A stretch of DNA of 19,478 bases from Gammaproteobacteria bacterium (GTDB lineage: Bacteria > Pseudomonadota > Gammaproteobacteria > UWMA-0217). Position 1 is the first letter of the stretch; each line of letters begins with the position of its first letter. The stretch spans positions 1-19,478 of the forward strand of contig JALVPS010000056.1 in assembly GCA_027031685.1 (NCBI GenBank), in the 5' to 3' direction. The notes beneath the pieces were generated by a model. That model was given only the letters and a program-made list of their open reading frames with translations. It had not been told where the DNA came from and ran no database searches. Positions 1 to 6,612 of this stretch are shown here, piece after piece. The position numbers were made by a program, and so were the translations under genes.

Positions 1-1
1 G

Positions 2-1675
2 TATTTTGATACAATCGCGTCGAGGCTTCAGCGCTGGGTTGAACAAGATGAGGTTACCGTGTTGGTAGGAGAGGCGGAGGTGGCCAATCTCCAGCCATTG
101 ATTCCCGAGGGTGCACGAGGGGAGGCATTGCTGGCCATGCTTATCCTGGCCTTTCCTGAGGTGCGGTGGCTGTTTGGCGTGATGAAGGGAGGCACCCCCA
201 GGGATACTTCTGATGATGTTCGCGAGTTTATTGGTCGTCACGGAATCCACCGGATTTTCAAAAAAGAGGGATCGCCTTTGTTCGACGGGTATGGATTGCG
301 CAATCTTGTGCGCCGAAATTCGTGTGGCTATGGTGCTAGTTATCTGTCATTGCGGGAGCACTCCGCTGTGGCGATGGACGAAGAGTCCGAGTATGTGATG
401 TTACACGGATGGGCTGCGTACCGGTTTGGGTTTCGGTGCCATATTGTGGCTCGGGAATGCCAGGCCGGCGATATTCTTGGTAAGGGGGGCTGCGGTGAGG
501 GCAAGGAACGGGGGGAATTCGAGGTTCAAGGGGCCGAGTCGCCCTGCCTGGTACTGGAAGATGTTTACCTGAATTTTCCAGATGATGACGACAAGGGCTT
601 GTCTGATTTGAAGAAGCGCGGTAAGTGTTTTCCGGGCCTTGAGGATGTGCCCTATCGTGTACTTGCCACCTCGGGTCATGATGTGAGGGGGCAAAGGGAT
701 AACTGTTCTTATGTAAGGGGAAAGCGGTCTTCTGGCAAGTGGGTACGTTATATCTACAAACCCTATGCTGGCATTTTTTCTCTTTGGAAGGAGTCCGGTC
801 TTTCGAATGTTCGGTTCAGGCAATGCGGAAGCGGCATGAGTCACCCGGGGGCTGCCCCTGGCTTTTGTTGGCCGCCTAACTGGTCGAAAATGGGCGTAGA
901 GTCGGAAGCGCCGGGGGGGCACAGTAGTCCAGGCATTCTGGTGGAGGTGGCGCGGCATATGCTCAATCGGGCAGAGCAAATGCTTAACAACGGTATCGCG
1001 ACGGTCGATGAGGCGCTACGGGGCGCGGTATTGGCCAGTGATGCACTCGAGTTGCTTGGCGGCAAGACGCCCACCATGTCTGCCGAGGCGTTGGCGCTGA
1101 AGCATCAGTTCGAGGTGCATGCGGAGTGCCAGTTTTGTGGTGTAGAGCACCACCTGAACATGAAGGATCGTCTCAAGGAGATTGCGCGTGACGCGGGTGC
1201 CATCTCGCAATGGTTTCACCCATCCATAAGAAAGCGGACGGCGCTGAACATCCGTCTGGATGTGGTCAATAGGCTGGTGCGCATCCTGCGTGAATATAAC
1301 CAGTTCGACGAAGAGCGATATTGCCTGGTGGAAGCCCGGCGCTTGCATCGTAACCTCTACATTCAAAGTCGCTGGTGGCGCCGTGGAATTGCTCCATTTG
1401 TATGGTATGCGGATTGGCTGCTGTCGTCGTTTCCGCGGTTCGTGGTGGCAATCGGTATTTGGGTCGGCACCATTTGGGGGATTTATCATTTTCTCGGTGT
1501 GGGGAGCGGGCACGGAAAGGATCGTGGTGATGCCTTTGATTATGCTGTCGGCACCTTTTTCGGTATCGATACCGTGGCCGGGCATTCGGTCCTTGGTGCG
1601 TTGGTCATCATGGCGGGAATTTTCCATCTGGGCGTGTTTATATCTCTAATATATGATCTGGTTAACAGGAGGTAG
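2..1675 (+). CDS. Unrecognised protein with C-terminal two-helix pore-like domain (5' partial)
   Basis: The frame is open to the left window edge, so the true start is probably upstream. A GTG at 59 with TGAGG five bases before it is a possible internal start; residue numbers below count from it. I do not recognise the family. Residues 1-210 alternate strand-like and helix-like stretches (TVLVGE, VRWLFGV, RCHIVA, LVLEDVYLNFPD at about 165-175, VLATSGHD at about 202-208), which suggests a Rossmann-like alpha/beta region. The middle is helical and holds a CxxC at C357/C360. The end resembles a two-TM channel: helix about 458-479, a pore-helix-like DAFDYAVGTFFGID segment about 491-504, and a second helix about 511-534. 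The usual T-x-G-Y/F-G filter is missing. Base composition is much less GC-rich than the rest of the window. The next gene starts eight bases after the stop. A membrane effector with a sensor-like front end is an inference only. Confidence 0.75.
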   Translation, partial: YFDTIASRLQRWVEQDEVTVLVGEAEVANLQPLIPEGARGEALLAMLILAFPEVRWLFGVMKGGTPRDTSDDVREFIGRHGIHRIFKKEGSPLFDGYGLRNLVRRNSCGYGASYLSLREHSAVAMDEESEYVMLHGWAAYRFGFRCHIVARECQAGDILGKGGCGEGKERGEFEVQGAESPCLVLEDVYLNFPDDDDKGLSDLKKRGKCFPGLEDVPYRVLATSGHDVRGQRDNCSYVRGKRSSGKWVRYIYKPYAGIFSLWKESGLSNVRFRQCGSGMSHPGAAPGFCWPPNWSKMGVESEAPGGHSSPGILVEVARHMLNRAEQMLNNGIATVDEALRGAVLASDALELLGGKTPTMSAEALALKHQFEVHAECQFCGVEHHLNMKDRLKEIARDAGAISQWFHPSIRKRTALNIRLDVVNRLVRILREYNQFDEERYCLVEARRLHRNLYIQSRWWRRGIAPFVWYADWLLSSFPRFVVAIGIWVGTIWGIYHFLGVGSGHGKDRGDAFDYAVGTFFGIDTVAGHSVLGALVIMAGIFHLGVFISLIYDLVNRR

Positions 1676-1682
1676 AGGGGTT

Positions 1683-1979
1683 GTGGCTGAGTCGGAAATA
1701 ACTTCAAATGTCGCTCACAATATGGAGTCTGGCGTTGCAGGTGCCGAGAGGTGGTCCCGGAAATGCCTTGTCCGGTATGCCATTTGGATGGTTTTGGCGT
1801 TGGTTGCATTTGTATTCGTTATTGTTTTCTGGTCTTGGTATTGTGTTTTTTACTCGGGTGGGTCTTGGTCCTGGCCTTCCGTAACCGCATATTTTATTAC
1901 AGTTTCTTCACTTTTGGGGCTTGTGGGGCTGTTGCTGTATTCCGTTCTTTTTGTGATCAGATTGGATGGGGATTTGTAA
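1683..1979 (+). CDS. Small two-TM membrane protein, unknown function
   Basis: This 98-residue protein is probably translated from GTG 1683. A perfect AGGAGGT at 1667-1673 lies nine bases upstream and overlaps the stop codon of the preceding gene, so the two are almost certainly co-translated. A short hydrophilic N-terminus of about 28 residues is followed by two hydrophobic helices, about 30-52 and 62-88, joined by a Ser/Gly/Trp-rich loop, and a short charged tail. No catalytic or binding motif is visible and I do not recognise the family. It shares the lower GC content of its partner. Because the partner also ends in two membrane helices, the pair may form one membrane complex, or this protein may restrain the partner; both are inferences. 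The gene call is fairly secure because of the strong ribosome binding site and clear membrane topology. Confidence 0.7.
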   Translation: MAESEITSNVAHNMESGVAGAERWSRKCLVRYAIWMVLALVAFVFVIVFWSWYCVFYSGGSWSWPSVTAYFITVSSLLGLVGLLLYSVLFVIRLDGDL

Positions 1980-2105
1980 ATAAATTTCTGGTTCCGGATC
2001 CCTGCTTGCCATGGGCATGCACCCGATGGCGCCGGCTTTCAATGCCGCAGATGCCGTGGGAGTGGCGCCCCCGACGCTGGTGTGGTTTTGCCGTTTTGCC
2101 AACCA

Positions 2106-2128
2106 GCGCGCATTTTGCCGCTTTTTTT
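2106..2128 (+). terminator. Candidate Rho-independent terminator
   Basis: GCG-(C)-GCA pairs with TGC-CGC across a TTT loop, a six-pair stem with one bulged C, and is followed directly by seven T. It lies about 125 bases after the small membrane protein gene and would end the left-edge operon. The rest of 1980-2182 holds no convincing gene; base composition rises to the GC-rich background here, so the island boundary is probably nearby. The stem is short, so this remains a candidate. Confidence 0.4.
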
Positions 2129-2182
2129 CGTGCCGTCCGCCGGGTAAGTTCACCGCCCGGACCCTGCCCGACGAGGATGCCC

Positions 2183-2419
2183 ATGCCCCGTGCCCCGCTG
2201 CCCCTGGCCCTGCTTGCCGCCCTTGCTTGGCCGACCCCGCCGCTGGCGGCCGCCGCGCGCGACGATCAGGTGCAGGTCGATCCCCAGGTGGTGCGTGACT
2301 GTCGCACCGAGGGCCGGGCCATGGGCATGGCCGGCGCCCAGCTCGAGCAGTACGTGCGCGAGTGCGTGCTGGACTTCTACGACACCCACGTGACCGTCAC
2401 CCGCCTGCCCGGCGACTGA
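2183..2419 (+). CDS. Small secreted two-cysteine protein, unknown function
   Basis: This is a 78-residue product from ATG 2183. An ATG at 2177 is in frame, but GAGG at 2173-2176 spaces correctly only for 2183. The first ~25 residues are a typical signal peptide: an Arg near the start, a Leu/Ala-rich core and an Ala-rich cleavage region. The mature part of about 53 residues contains one Cys in VRDCRTEG and another in YVRECV, separated by a predicted helix with a G-M-A-G turn. The spacing suggests a periplasmic disulfide-linked helical hairpin. Similar short secreted proteins with a C...EG...G...L..Y...C pattern occur as uncharacterised proteins in gammaproteobacteria; I cannot give a function. 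GC content and codon use match the core genome, so the gene lies outside the island. Confidence 0.6.
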   Translation: MPRAPLPLALLAALAWPTPPLAAAARDDQVQVDPQVVRDCRTEGRAMGMAGAQLEQYVRECVLDFYDTHVTVTRLPGD

Positions 2420-2550
2420 GGCGCGCCCGAAGGGACGGCCGTGGGCCGCCGCCCCGGTGTGCTGCTGGCGGTGAGGGGCGTACGGCCCCATCCGTCTCGC
2501 AGGCGTCATGGCCTTGCCTCCCCCGATCCCGCCTCCTTACGGTAATAGCC

Positions 2551-2775
2551 GTGAAAACAAGTGCTTATTTTCGCAACCCGGTACAGGCCAAGCGTCCCTA
2601 TGTCACCGAAGCGATATGTCGGGAAGTGATTGCCAGGGCGGTCCGCCGTGAGGTTCAGGCGGATGGTCGCATCCGTTACTGGGGCCGGGTGGGTGAACGA
2701 TGGCCGCGAGTGGTGGTGTTGGAAGACGACGAAACCCTGCACAATGCTTTCTACGATCAGAGGTTCACACCATGA
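2551..2775 (+). CDS. DUF4258-like small protein, putative toxin of a DUF4258/DUF2283 pair
   Basis: The 74-residue protein probably starts at GTG 2551, giving VKTSAYFRNPV; homologous proteins usually begin MKTS-like, and no better start lies nearby. The recognisable pattern is KRPY near residue 17, then REVQADGRIRYWG, a strand-rich VVVLEDDETLHNAF segment and a short tail. The layout of one helix followed by a three-stranded sheet with DGRxRxW recalls DUF4258 and BrnT/RelE-like folds, but the classic HA-x-x-R-M signature is not evident. Its stop overlaps the start of the next gene (ATGA at 2772-2775). DUF4258-type genes are often found directly before DUF2283 genes, and such pairs are treated as putative toxin-antitoxin modules; activity here is inferred. 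The ribosome binding site is weak. Confidence 0.65.
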   Translation: MKTSAYFRNPVQAKRPYVTEAICREVIARAVRREVQADGRIRYWGRVGERWPRVVVLEDDETLHNAFYDQRFTP

Positions 2776-2978
2776 GGCTGCAATACGATCGGGAGACCGA
2801 TTCTCTCTATATCCATCTGAGCGAACGGCCGGGTGTCGACGCCGAGGAGGTGGCCGAAGGCGTGGTGCTGGACTTCGCGGAGGACGGGACATTGGTAGGC
2901 ATCGACATCCAGCACGCCAGTGAACGGACCGACGTGGCGCGCATGGTCTTCGAGCAGATCCCTGCCGATGCGGCCTGA
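2772..2978 (+). CDS. DUF2283 family protein, putative antitoxin partner
   Basis: The 68-residue protein matches the DUF2283 pattern closely. It opens MRLQYDRETDSLYIHLSER, continues with VAEGVVLDFAEDGTLVGIDIQHAS and ends with a short variable helix. Length is normal for the family. It overlaps the preceding gene by ATGA, which indicates translational coupling. DUF2283 proteins are small, strand-rich and of unknown biochemical role; many lie next to DUF4258-like genes and are proposed antitoxins. Nothing in the sequence shows DNA binding. Codon use matches the surrounding core genes, so if the pair was acquired, it was not recent. The family call is confident; the functional role is not. Confidence 0.85.
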   Translation: MRLQYDRETDSLYIHLSERPGVDAEEVAEGVVLDFAEDGTLVGIDIQHASERTDVARMVFEQIPADAA

Positions 2979-2992
2979 ATGCCGGAGATGTC

Positions 2993-3015
2993 GGGCCGGG
3001 GCATGATACCGGCCC
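2993..3015. other. GC-rich hairpin after the DUF4258/DUF2283 pair
   Basis: GGGCCGG at 2993-2999 is the exact reverse complement of CCGGCCC at 3009-3015, with a nine-base loop. It begins 14 bases after the DUF2283 stop. There is no T-run on either side, so it may be a weak terminator or a message-end stabiliser. Confidence 0.3.
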
Positions 3016-3099
3016 CGCCATTGACACCGCCCCGCGGGGACGGGGCGGACGGTCGCCTTTCCCCCGTCACCCCGTGTGCGCCGTGCCGCGGCGCTCCGG

Positions 3100-3105
3100 T
3101 ATAGT
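3100..3105 (+). promoter_or_regulatory. Possible -10 element upstream of the first Kef-type gene
   Basis: TATAGT lies about 30 bases before the ATG at 3135. No good -35 is present at 16-18 bases, so this is a half-site only. The same TATAGTG string occurs at 9313 upstream of another plus-strand gene. Confidence 0.25.
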
Positions 3106-3134
3106 GCAACGGACGTTCCAGCCGGCCCCCGCCC

Positions 3135-5105
3135 ATGCATACCGACCTGCTCGCCATGGTGCTCGTCCTGCTCGCCCTGTCCGTGGGGGCGGTGGCGCTG
3201 CTGCGCCGCGCGCACCTGCCGCCGGTGCTGGGCTATCTGCTGGTGGGCATTCTGGCCGGGCCCCACGCCCTGGGCTGGATTCCGGCCAGCGACACCCTGC
3301 ACCTGCTGGCCGAGATCGGCGTGGTGTTCCTGCTGTTCATGATCGGCCTGGAGTTCTCGCTGGCGCAGTTCTGGAGCCTGCGGCGGGCGGTGGTGGGGCT
3401 GGGCGGCTCGCAGGTGGTGCTCACCACGGCGCTGGCGGCGCTGGTGGCGTGGTGGGCCGGCGTGCCGGTGGAGGGCGCGCTGGTGCTGGGCGGGGCGCTG
3501 GCCCTGTCCTCCACGGCCATCGTCGCCCGCCAGCTGGTGGAGCAGCTGGAGATGCGCTCGCGCCACGGCCGCCTGGCGCTGGCCGTGCTGCTGTTCCAGG
3601 ACATCGCCGTGGTGCCGTTCCTGGTGCTCATCCCGCTGCTCGGCAGCGGCGAGCAGAGCGGCCTGCTGGTGCCCCTCGTCCACGCCCTGGGCAAGGGCGC
3701 CCTGGCCGTCACCGCCATCCTGGCCGTGGGCCACTGGCTGGTGCGGCCGGTGTTCCACACGGTGGCCGCCAGCCACTCCGAGGAGCTGTTCACCCTCACC
3801 GCGCTGCTGGTGGCGCTGGCCGCCGCCTGGCTCACCAACCGCCTCGGCCTGTCGCTGGCCCTGGGCGCCTTCCTGGCCGGCATGCTGCTCAGCGAGTCGG
3901 AGTTCCGCCATCAAGTGGAGATCGACATCCGCCCTTTCCGCGACATCCTCATGGGGCTGTTCTTCATCTCCGTGGGCGGCGAGCTGGACTTGGCCGAGCT
4001 GCCCGGCCACTGGCGCGAGATCTTGCTGGTCACGGCCGGGCTGGTGCTGGGCAAGGGGCTGCTGGTGGCGGGCATCACCCGCGTCATGGGTTATGAGCCG
4101 GGGGTGGCCGTGCGCACCGGCATGGTGCTGGCCAACGGCGGTGAGTTCGGCTTCGCCCTGCTCACCCTGGCGCTGGCCCACCGCCTGCTGGCGCCGGGCC
4201 TGGCGCAGGCCGTGCTGGCGGCCATCGTGCTCAGCATGCTGCTCGCGCCGCTGCTGGTGAAGTACAACGGGGCGGTGGCCAAGCGTCTCTTCACGCGCTA
4301 CCTGCAGGGGCGCCGGCTGCCGCGCCAGCGCATCGCCGAGGCCGCCAGCCAGGTACGGCGCCACGTGCTGTTCTGCGGCTTCGGCCGCATCGGCCAGCAT
4401 CTGGCCGGCTTCCTGCGCCCGGAAGGCATCGACTACATCGCCGTGGACAGCAACGCCACCCTGGTCAAGGAGGCCTGGGAGGCCGGCGAACCGGTGTTCT
4501 TCGGTGACTGCACGCACGCCGACATCCTGGAGGCGGCGCGGCTGGACGAGGCGCGCCTGGTGGTCATCACGGTGGACGATGCCCACCTCACCGAGCGCAT
4601 CGTCCGCATCGTGCGCCAGCGCTATCCCGACCTGCCCATCCTGGTGCGCACCCGCGACGACCGCCAGCTGGAGGCGCTGCGCACGGCCGGTGCCACTCTG
4701 GTGCTGCCCGAGACGCTGGAGGCCAGCATGATGCTCGGCCAGCACATGCTGGAGTTCCTGGGCATCGACCACGAGACCGCGCACCAGGTGGTGGAGCAGG
4801 CCCGCCAGGATCAGTACCGTCGCCTGCGTGGCTTCTTCCACGGCGACGAGCCGGAATCGCTGGAAGAGGCCGAGGCGCCCCGCCTGCACACCGTCACACT
4901 GGCCGAGGGCGACCACGCCGTGGGCCACCGCCTGGGCGAACTGATCGGGCGCCTGGACGACGTGACCGTCACCGGCCTGTGTCGCGAGGGCGTGCGCGGC
5001 GAGGCGCCGGAGCCGGACCTGGTGCTGCAGCCTGGCGATGCCGTCATCCTGGCCGGCGGCGCCGAGGCGCTGGAGCATGCCGAGGGGGTGTTGCGACGGG
5101 GGTGA
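3135..5105 (+). CDS. Kef/CPA2-type monovalent cation:proton antiporter with TrkA-N and TrkA-C domains
   Basis: This 656-residue inner-membrane protein should exchange K+ (or Na+) for H+. Residues 1-385 form the hydrophobic CPA2 Na+/H+ exchanger core, with the family motifs GYLLVGILAGPH, FMIGLEFSL, ALSSTAIVARQL and GAFLAGMLLSESEFRHQ. A TrkA-N Rossmann domain starts near residue 409 (HVLFCGFGRIGQ, the dinucleotide-binding GxGxxG-type loop) and a TrkA-C ligand domain occupies about 580-650. The order and length match KefB/KefC/YbaL-like proteins. KefC-type channels are gated by glutathione adducts through the TrkA-N domain, but YbaL-like members with TrkA-C are less well defined, so I give no symbol. 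No clear Shine-Dalgarno precedes ATG 3135; the start is chosen because the first membrane helix begins directly there. The gene converges on bolA. A paralogue of the same architecture lies on the opposite strand at 7118-9109. Confidence 0.93.
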   Translation: MHTDLLAMVLVLLALSVGAVALLRRAHLPPVLGYLLVGILAGPHALGWIPASDTLHLLAEIGVVFLLFMIGLEFSLAQFWSLRRAVVGLGGSQVVLTTALAALVAWWAGVPVEGALVLGGALALSSTAIVARQLVEQLEMRSRHGRLALAVLLFQDIAVVPFLVLIPLLGSGEQSGLLVPLVHALGKGALAVTAILAVGHWLVRPVFHTVAASHSEELFTLTALLVALAAAWLTNRLGLSLALGAFLAGMLLSESEFRHQVEIDIRPFRDILMGLFFISVGGELDLAELPGHWREILLVTAGLVLGKGLLVAGITRVMGYEPGVAVRTGMVLANGGEFGFALLTLALAHRLLAPGLAQAVLAAIVLSMLLAPLLVKYNGAVAKRLFTRYLQGRRLPRQRIAEAASQVRRHVLFCGFGRIGQHLAGFLRPEGIDYIAVDSNATLVKEAWEAGEPVFFGDCTHADILEAARLDEARLVVITVDDAHLTERIVRIVRQRYPDLPILVRTRDDRQLEALRTAGATLVLPETLEASMMLGQHMLEFLGIDHETAHQVVEQARQDQYRRLRGFFHGDEPESLEEAEAPRLHTVTLAEGDHAVGHRLGELIGRLDDVTVTGLCREGVRGEAPEPDLVLQPGDAVILAGGAEALEHAEGVLRRG

Positions 5106-5126
5106 TGGCCGCTGCGCCTGCCTGAG

Positions 5127-5141
5127 CGGGCCGGCGGCCCG
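5127..5141. terminator. Hairpin between convergent genes
   Basis: CGGGCC at 5127-5132 and GGCCCG at 5136-5141 form a six-pair GC stem with a GGC loop in the 46-base gap between the antiporter stop and the bolA stop. It could serve both strands, but no T-run follows on either. Confidence 0.3.
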
Positions 5142-5151
5142 GGGCGAACCC

Positions 5152-5466
5152 TCAGCCCGCCTTGCTGCCCCCCTGACAGGGCGGTGAGGCGGGGGCGCTG
5201 CCGCGGGCGGCCCATTGTTCCGGGGTGTAGGTGTGCAGGGCGAGGGCGTGGATGGGGCCGGCCAGTTCCTCGGCCAGCAGCTCGTTGATGCGGCGGTGCT
5301 GCTGGATGAGGGGCAGGCCCTGGAAGGCCTCGCTCACCACGACCACCTTGAAGTGCGACTGGGCCCCTGCCGGCACGGCGTGCATGTGCGACTCGTCGTG
5401 CACCTCCAGGTGGGCCGGGGCGAGGGCCTCGCGCAGTTTCCGTTCGATGTGCTCGCGCAGGTTCAT
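5152..5466 (-). CDS. bolA: BolA family protein
   Basis: The 104-residue product carries the BolA fold signatures. An N-terminal helix (LREHIERKLREAL) is followed by LEVHDESHMHAVPAGAQSHFKVVVVSEAF, then QHRRINELLAEEL and ALALHTYTPEQW. The conserved His and Cys-adjacent positions of this family bind Fe-S clusters together with monothiol glutaredoxins, and BolA also influences cell shape and stress responses in Escherichia coli. The TYTPEQW ending and the long conserved HFKVVVVSEAF strand favour BolA proper over the IbaG/YrbA type. GGAG lies eight bases upstream of the ATG on the minus strand (5475-5478). The last ~15 residues are a Gly/Pro/Ser-rich tail with no family match. No glutaredoxin gene is visible nearby. 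It is downstream of corA on the same strand but separated by a 144-bp palindrome. Confidence 0.93.
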   Translation of the reverse strand: MNLREHIERKLREALAPAHLEVHDESHMHAVPAGAQSHFKVVVVSEAFQGLPLIQQHRRINELLAEELAGPIHALALHTYTPEQWAARGSAPASPPCQGGSKAG

Positions 5467-5500
5467 GGTGGGTGCTCCGTGGGCAGGGTTGGTGTTACAG

Positions 5501-5644
5501 GTAACGGGTCGCTGACTCGCTCAGGTGAGCGCGAGACAAGGCAAAAATGGCCGAAAAAGCGCAGTTTACAAAACAGTAAATGAGCATTTGAGATCATTTT
5601 TAACGCCGTATCGTGCCGCCTGAGTAGAGTCAGCGGCCCGTTAC
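5501..5644. repeat. 144-bp imperfect palindrome, MITE- or REP-like
   Basis: The two 69-base halves (5501-5569 and 5576-5644) mirror each other exactly about a six-base AAAACA centre. The outermost 18 bases differ at only one position, and the next ~8 match after a one-base shift. Inside, AAAAATG and the TTTAC ends are also mirrored. The 7-base string GTTACAG stands just outside the left end (5494-5500) and again at 5640-5646, overlapping the right arm, which may be a target-site duplication. The right edge contains the corA stop codon. The centre is AT-richer than its surroundings. The inner sequence resembles short intergenic palindromes I have seen in other gammaproteobacteria; copy number in this genome is unknown from one window. 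No transposase is present. Confidence 0.75.
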
Positions 5645-6612
5645 AGCCAGCCGCGCCACTTGAAGAACGCATACGGCGCAATGGTGCTGATGATCATGAC
5701 GCCCACCGCCACGGGGTAGCCCCAGGGCCAGCTCAGCTCGGGCATGTGCTCGAAGTTCATGCCGTAGATGCTGGCGATGAGGGTGGGCGGCAGAAACACC
5801 ACCGAGGCCAGTGTCATGGCCTTGATGATGCGGTTCTGTTCGACGTTGATGATGCCGGTGGCGGCATCGAGCAGGAAGTTGATCTTCTCGAAGATGTAGC
5901 CGGTGTGTGGCGTGAGGGACTCCACGTCGCGCTGGATGTCCTTGATGGTGTTGCGGTGCTCGGGCTCCGGCTGGCCGTGGCGCAGCAGGAACTGCATGGC
6001 GCGCTGTGTGTCGAGCAGGCTGAGGCGGATCTTGCCGTTCAGGTCCTCCAGACGGGTGATGGAGGAGATGATGGCCTGCATCTCCTGCTCGGAGCTCTCG
6101 AATACCTCGTGGCTGGCCTCCTCCAGGTGCTCGTAGAGGCGCTCGATGAGGTCGGCCAGCTGGTCCACCTTGGTCTCCATCAGCCCCAGCAGGATGGCCT
6201 CGGCGTTGTCGTAGCGCAGCAGGCCCTGGCGGGCGCGCAGGCGCAGCATGCGGAAGGTGGCCAGTTCCTCCTCGTGGATGGTGAAGAGGCGCCCCTGGTT
6301 GATGGTGAAGGACACCGTCTCCAGCCGCGGCAGCTCGGCGCTCTCGTCGCTGGTGAAGGCCAGCTTGGCGTCGTCCAGGAAGTAGGAGTGGATGTGCAGG
6401 CCGCTGGGGTCCACGCGGAAACGGGTGGTGGCCTCGATCTCCTCCAGGGTCTCCTCCGGCGCCATCTGCTGGTGGAAGCTCTCCTCCACGCGCCGGCACT
6501 CGGCCTTGTCGGGCTCGGAGAGGTCGATCCACAGCAGGTCCTGGGGCAGGATCTCGCCCTGCAGTTCGGCCAGCACCAGCCGTCCGTTACGCAGCGTGAA
6601 ACCGTGGATCAT
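5641..6612 (-). CDS. corA: CorA-type Mg2+/Co2+ transport protein
   Basis: The 323-residue protein is a normal-length CorA. A long cytoplasmic N-terminal funnel domain of strands and long helices fills residues 1-260. Two membrane helices follow (about 265-283 and 297-317), and the family's YGMNF signature sits directly after the first, near 283-287. It ends with the basic FFKWRGWL tail typical of CorA. CorA forms a pentameric inner-membrane channel that admits Mg2+ and closes when cytoplasmic Mg2+ binds the funnel. The start overlaps the upstream gene stop by ATGA (6609-6612), so it is translationally coupled to the PsiE-family and Kef-type genes. The stop codon lies within the right arm of the palindrome, yet the C-terminus is full length, so the repeat did not extend or truncate the protein. 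Confidence 0.95.
   Translation of the reverse strand: MIHGFTLRNGRLVLAELQGEILPQDLLWIDLSEPDKAECRRVEESFHQQMAPEETLEEIEATTRFRVDPSGLHIHSYFLDDAKLAFTSDESAELPRLETVSFTINQGRLFTIHEEELATFRMLRLRARQGLLRYDNAEAILLGLMETKVDQLADLIERLYEHLEEASHEVFESSEQEMQAIISSITRLEDLNGKIRLSLLDTQRAMQFLLRHGQPEPEHRNTIKDIQRDVESLTPHTGYIFEKINFLLDAATGIINVEQNRIIKAMTLASVVFLPPTLIASIYGMNFEHMPELSWPWGYPVAVGVMIISTIAPYAFFKWRGWL

Noticed and set aside
401..1627. Several minus-strand frames of 78-203 codons opposite the left-edge gene
   Set aside because: No ribosome sites and no domain-like composition; the plus-strand frame is continuous and ends in clear membrane helices.
1751..2419. 222-codon frame running from the island into the secreted protein gene
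   Set aside because: It overlaps the better-supported small membrane protein, crosses a terminator-like hairpin, and only its last 78 codons have a signal peptide and ribosome site.
2475..2489. GGGGC/GCCCC hairpin between the secreted protein gene and the DUF4258-like gene
   Set aside because: Only five pairs and no T-run; too weak to call a terminator.
2757..5078. 773-codon open frame on the minus strand opposite the first antiporter gene
   Set aside because: It is a shadow of GC-rich codon bias: Gln/His/Ala-rich, low complexity, with no family resemblance, and the opposite strand carries a clear gene.
5555..5590. GTTTAC-type core that could be a CRISPR repeat
   Set aside because: It occurs once, with no spacers or further copies; it is the centre of the long palindrome.
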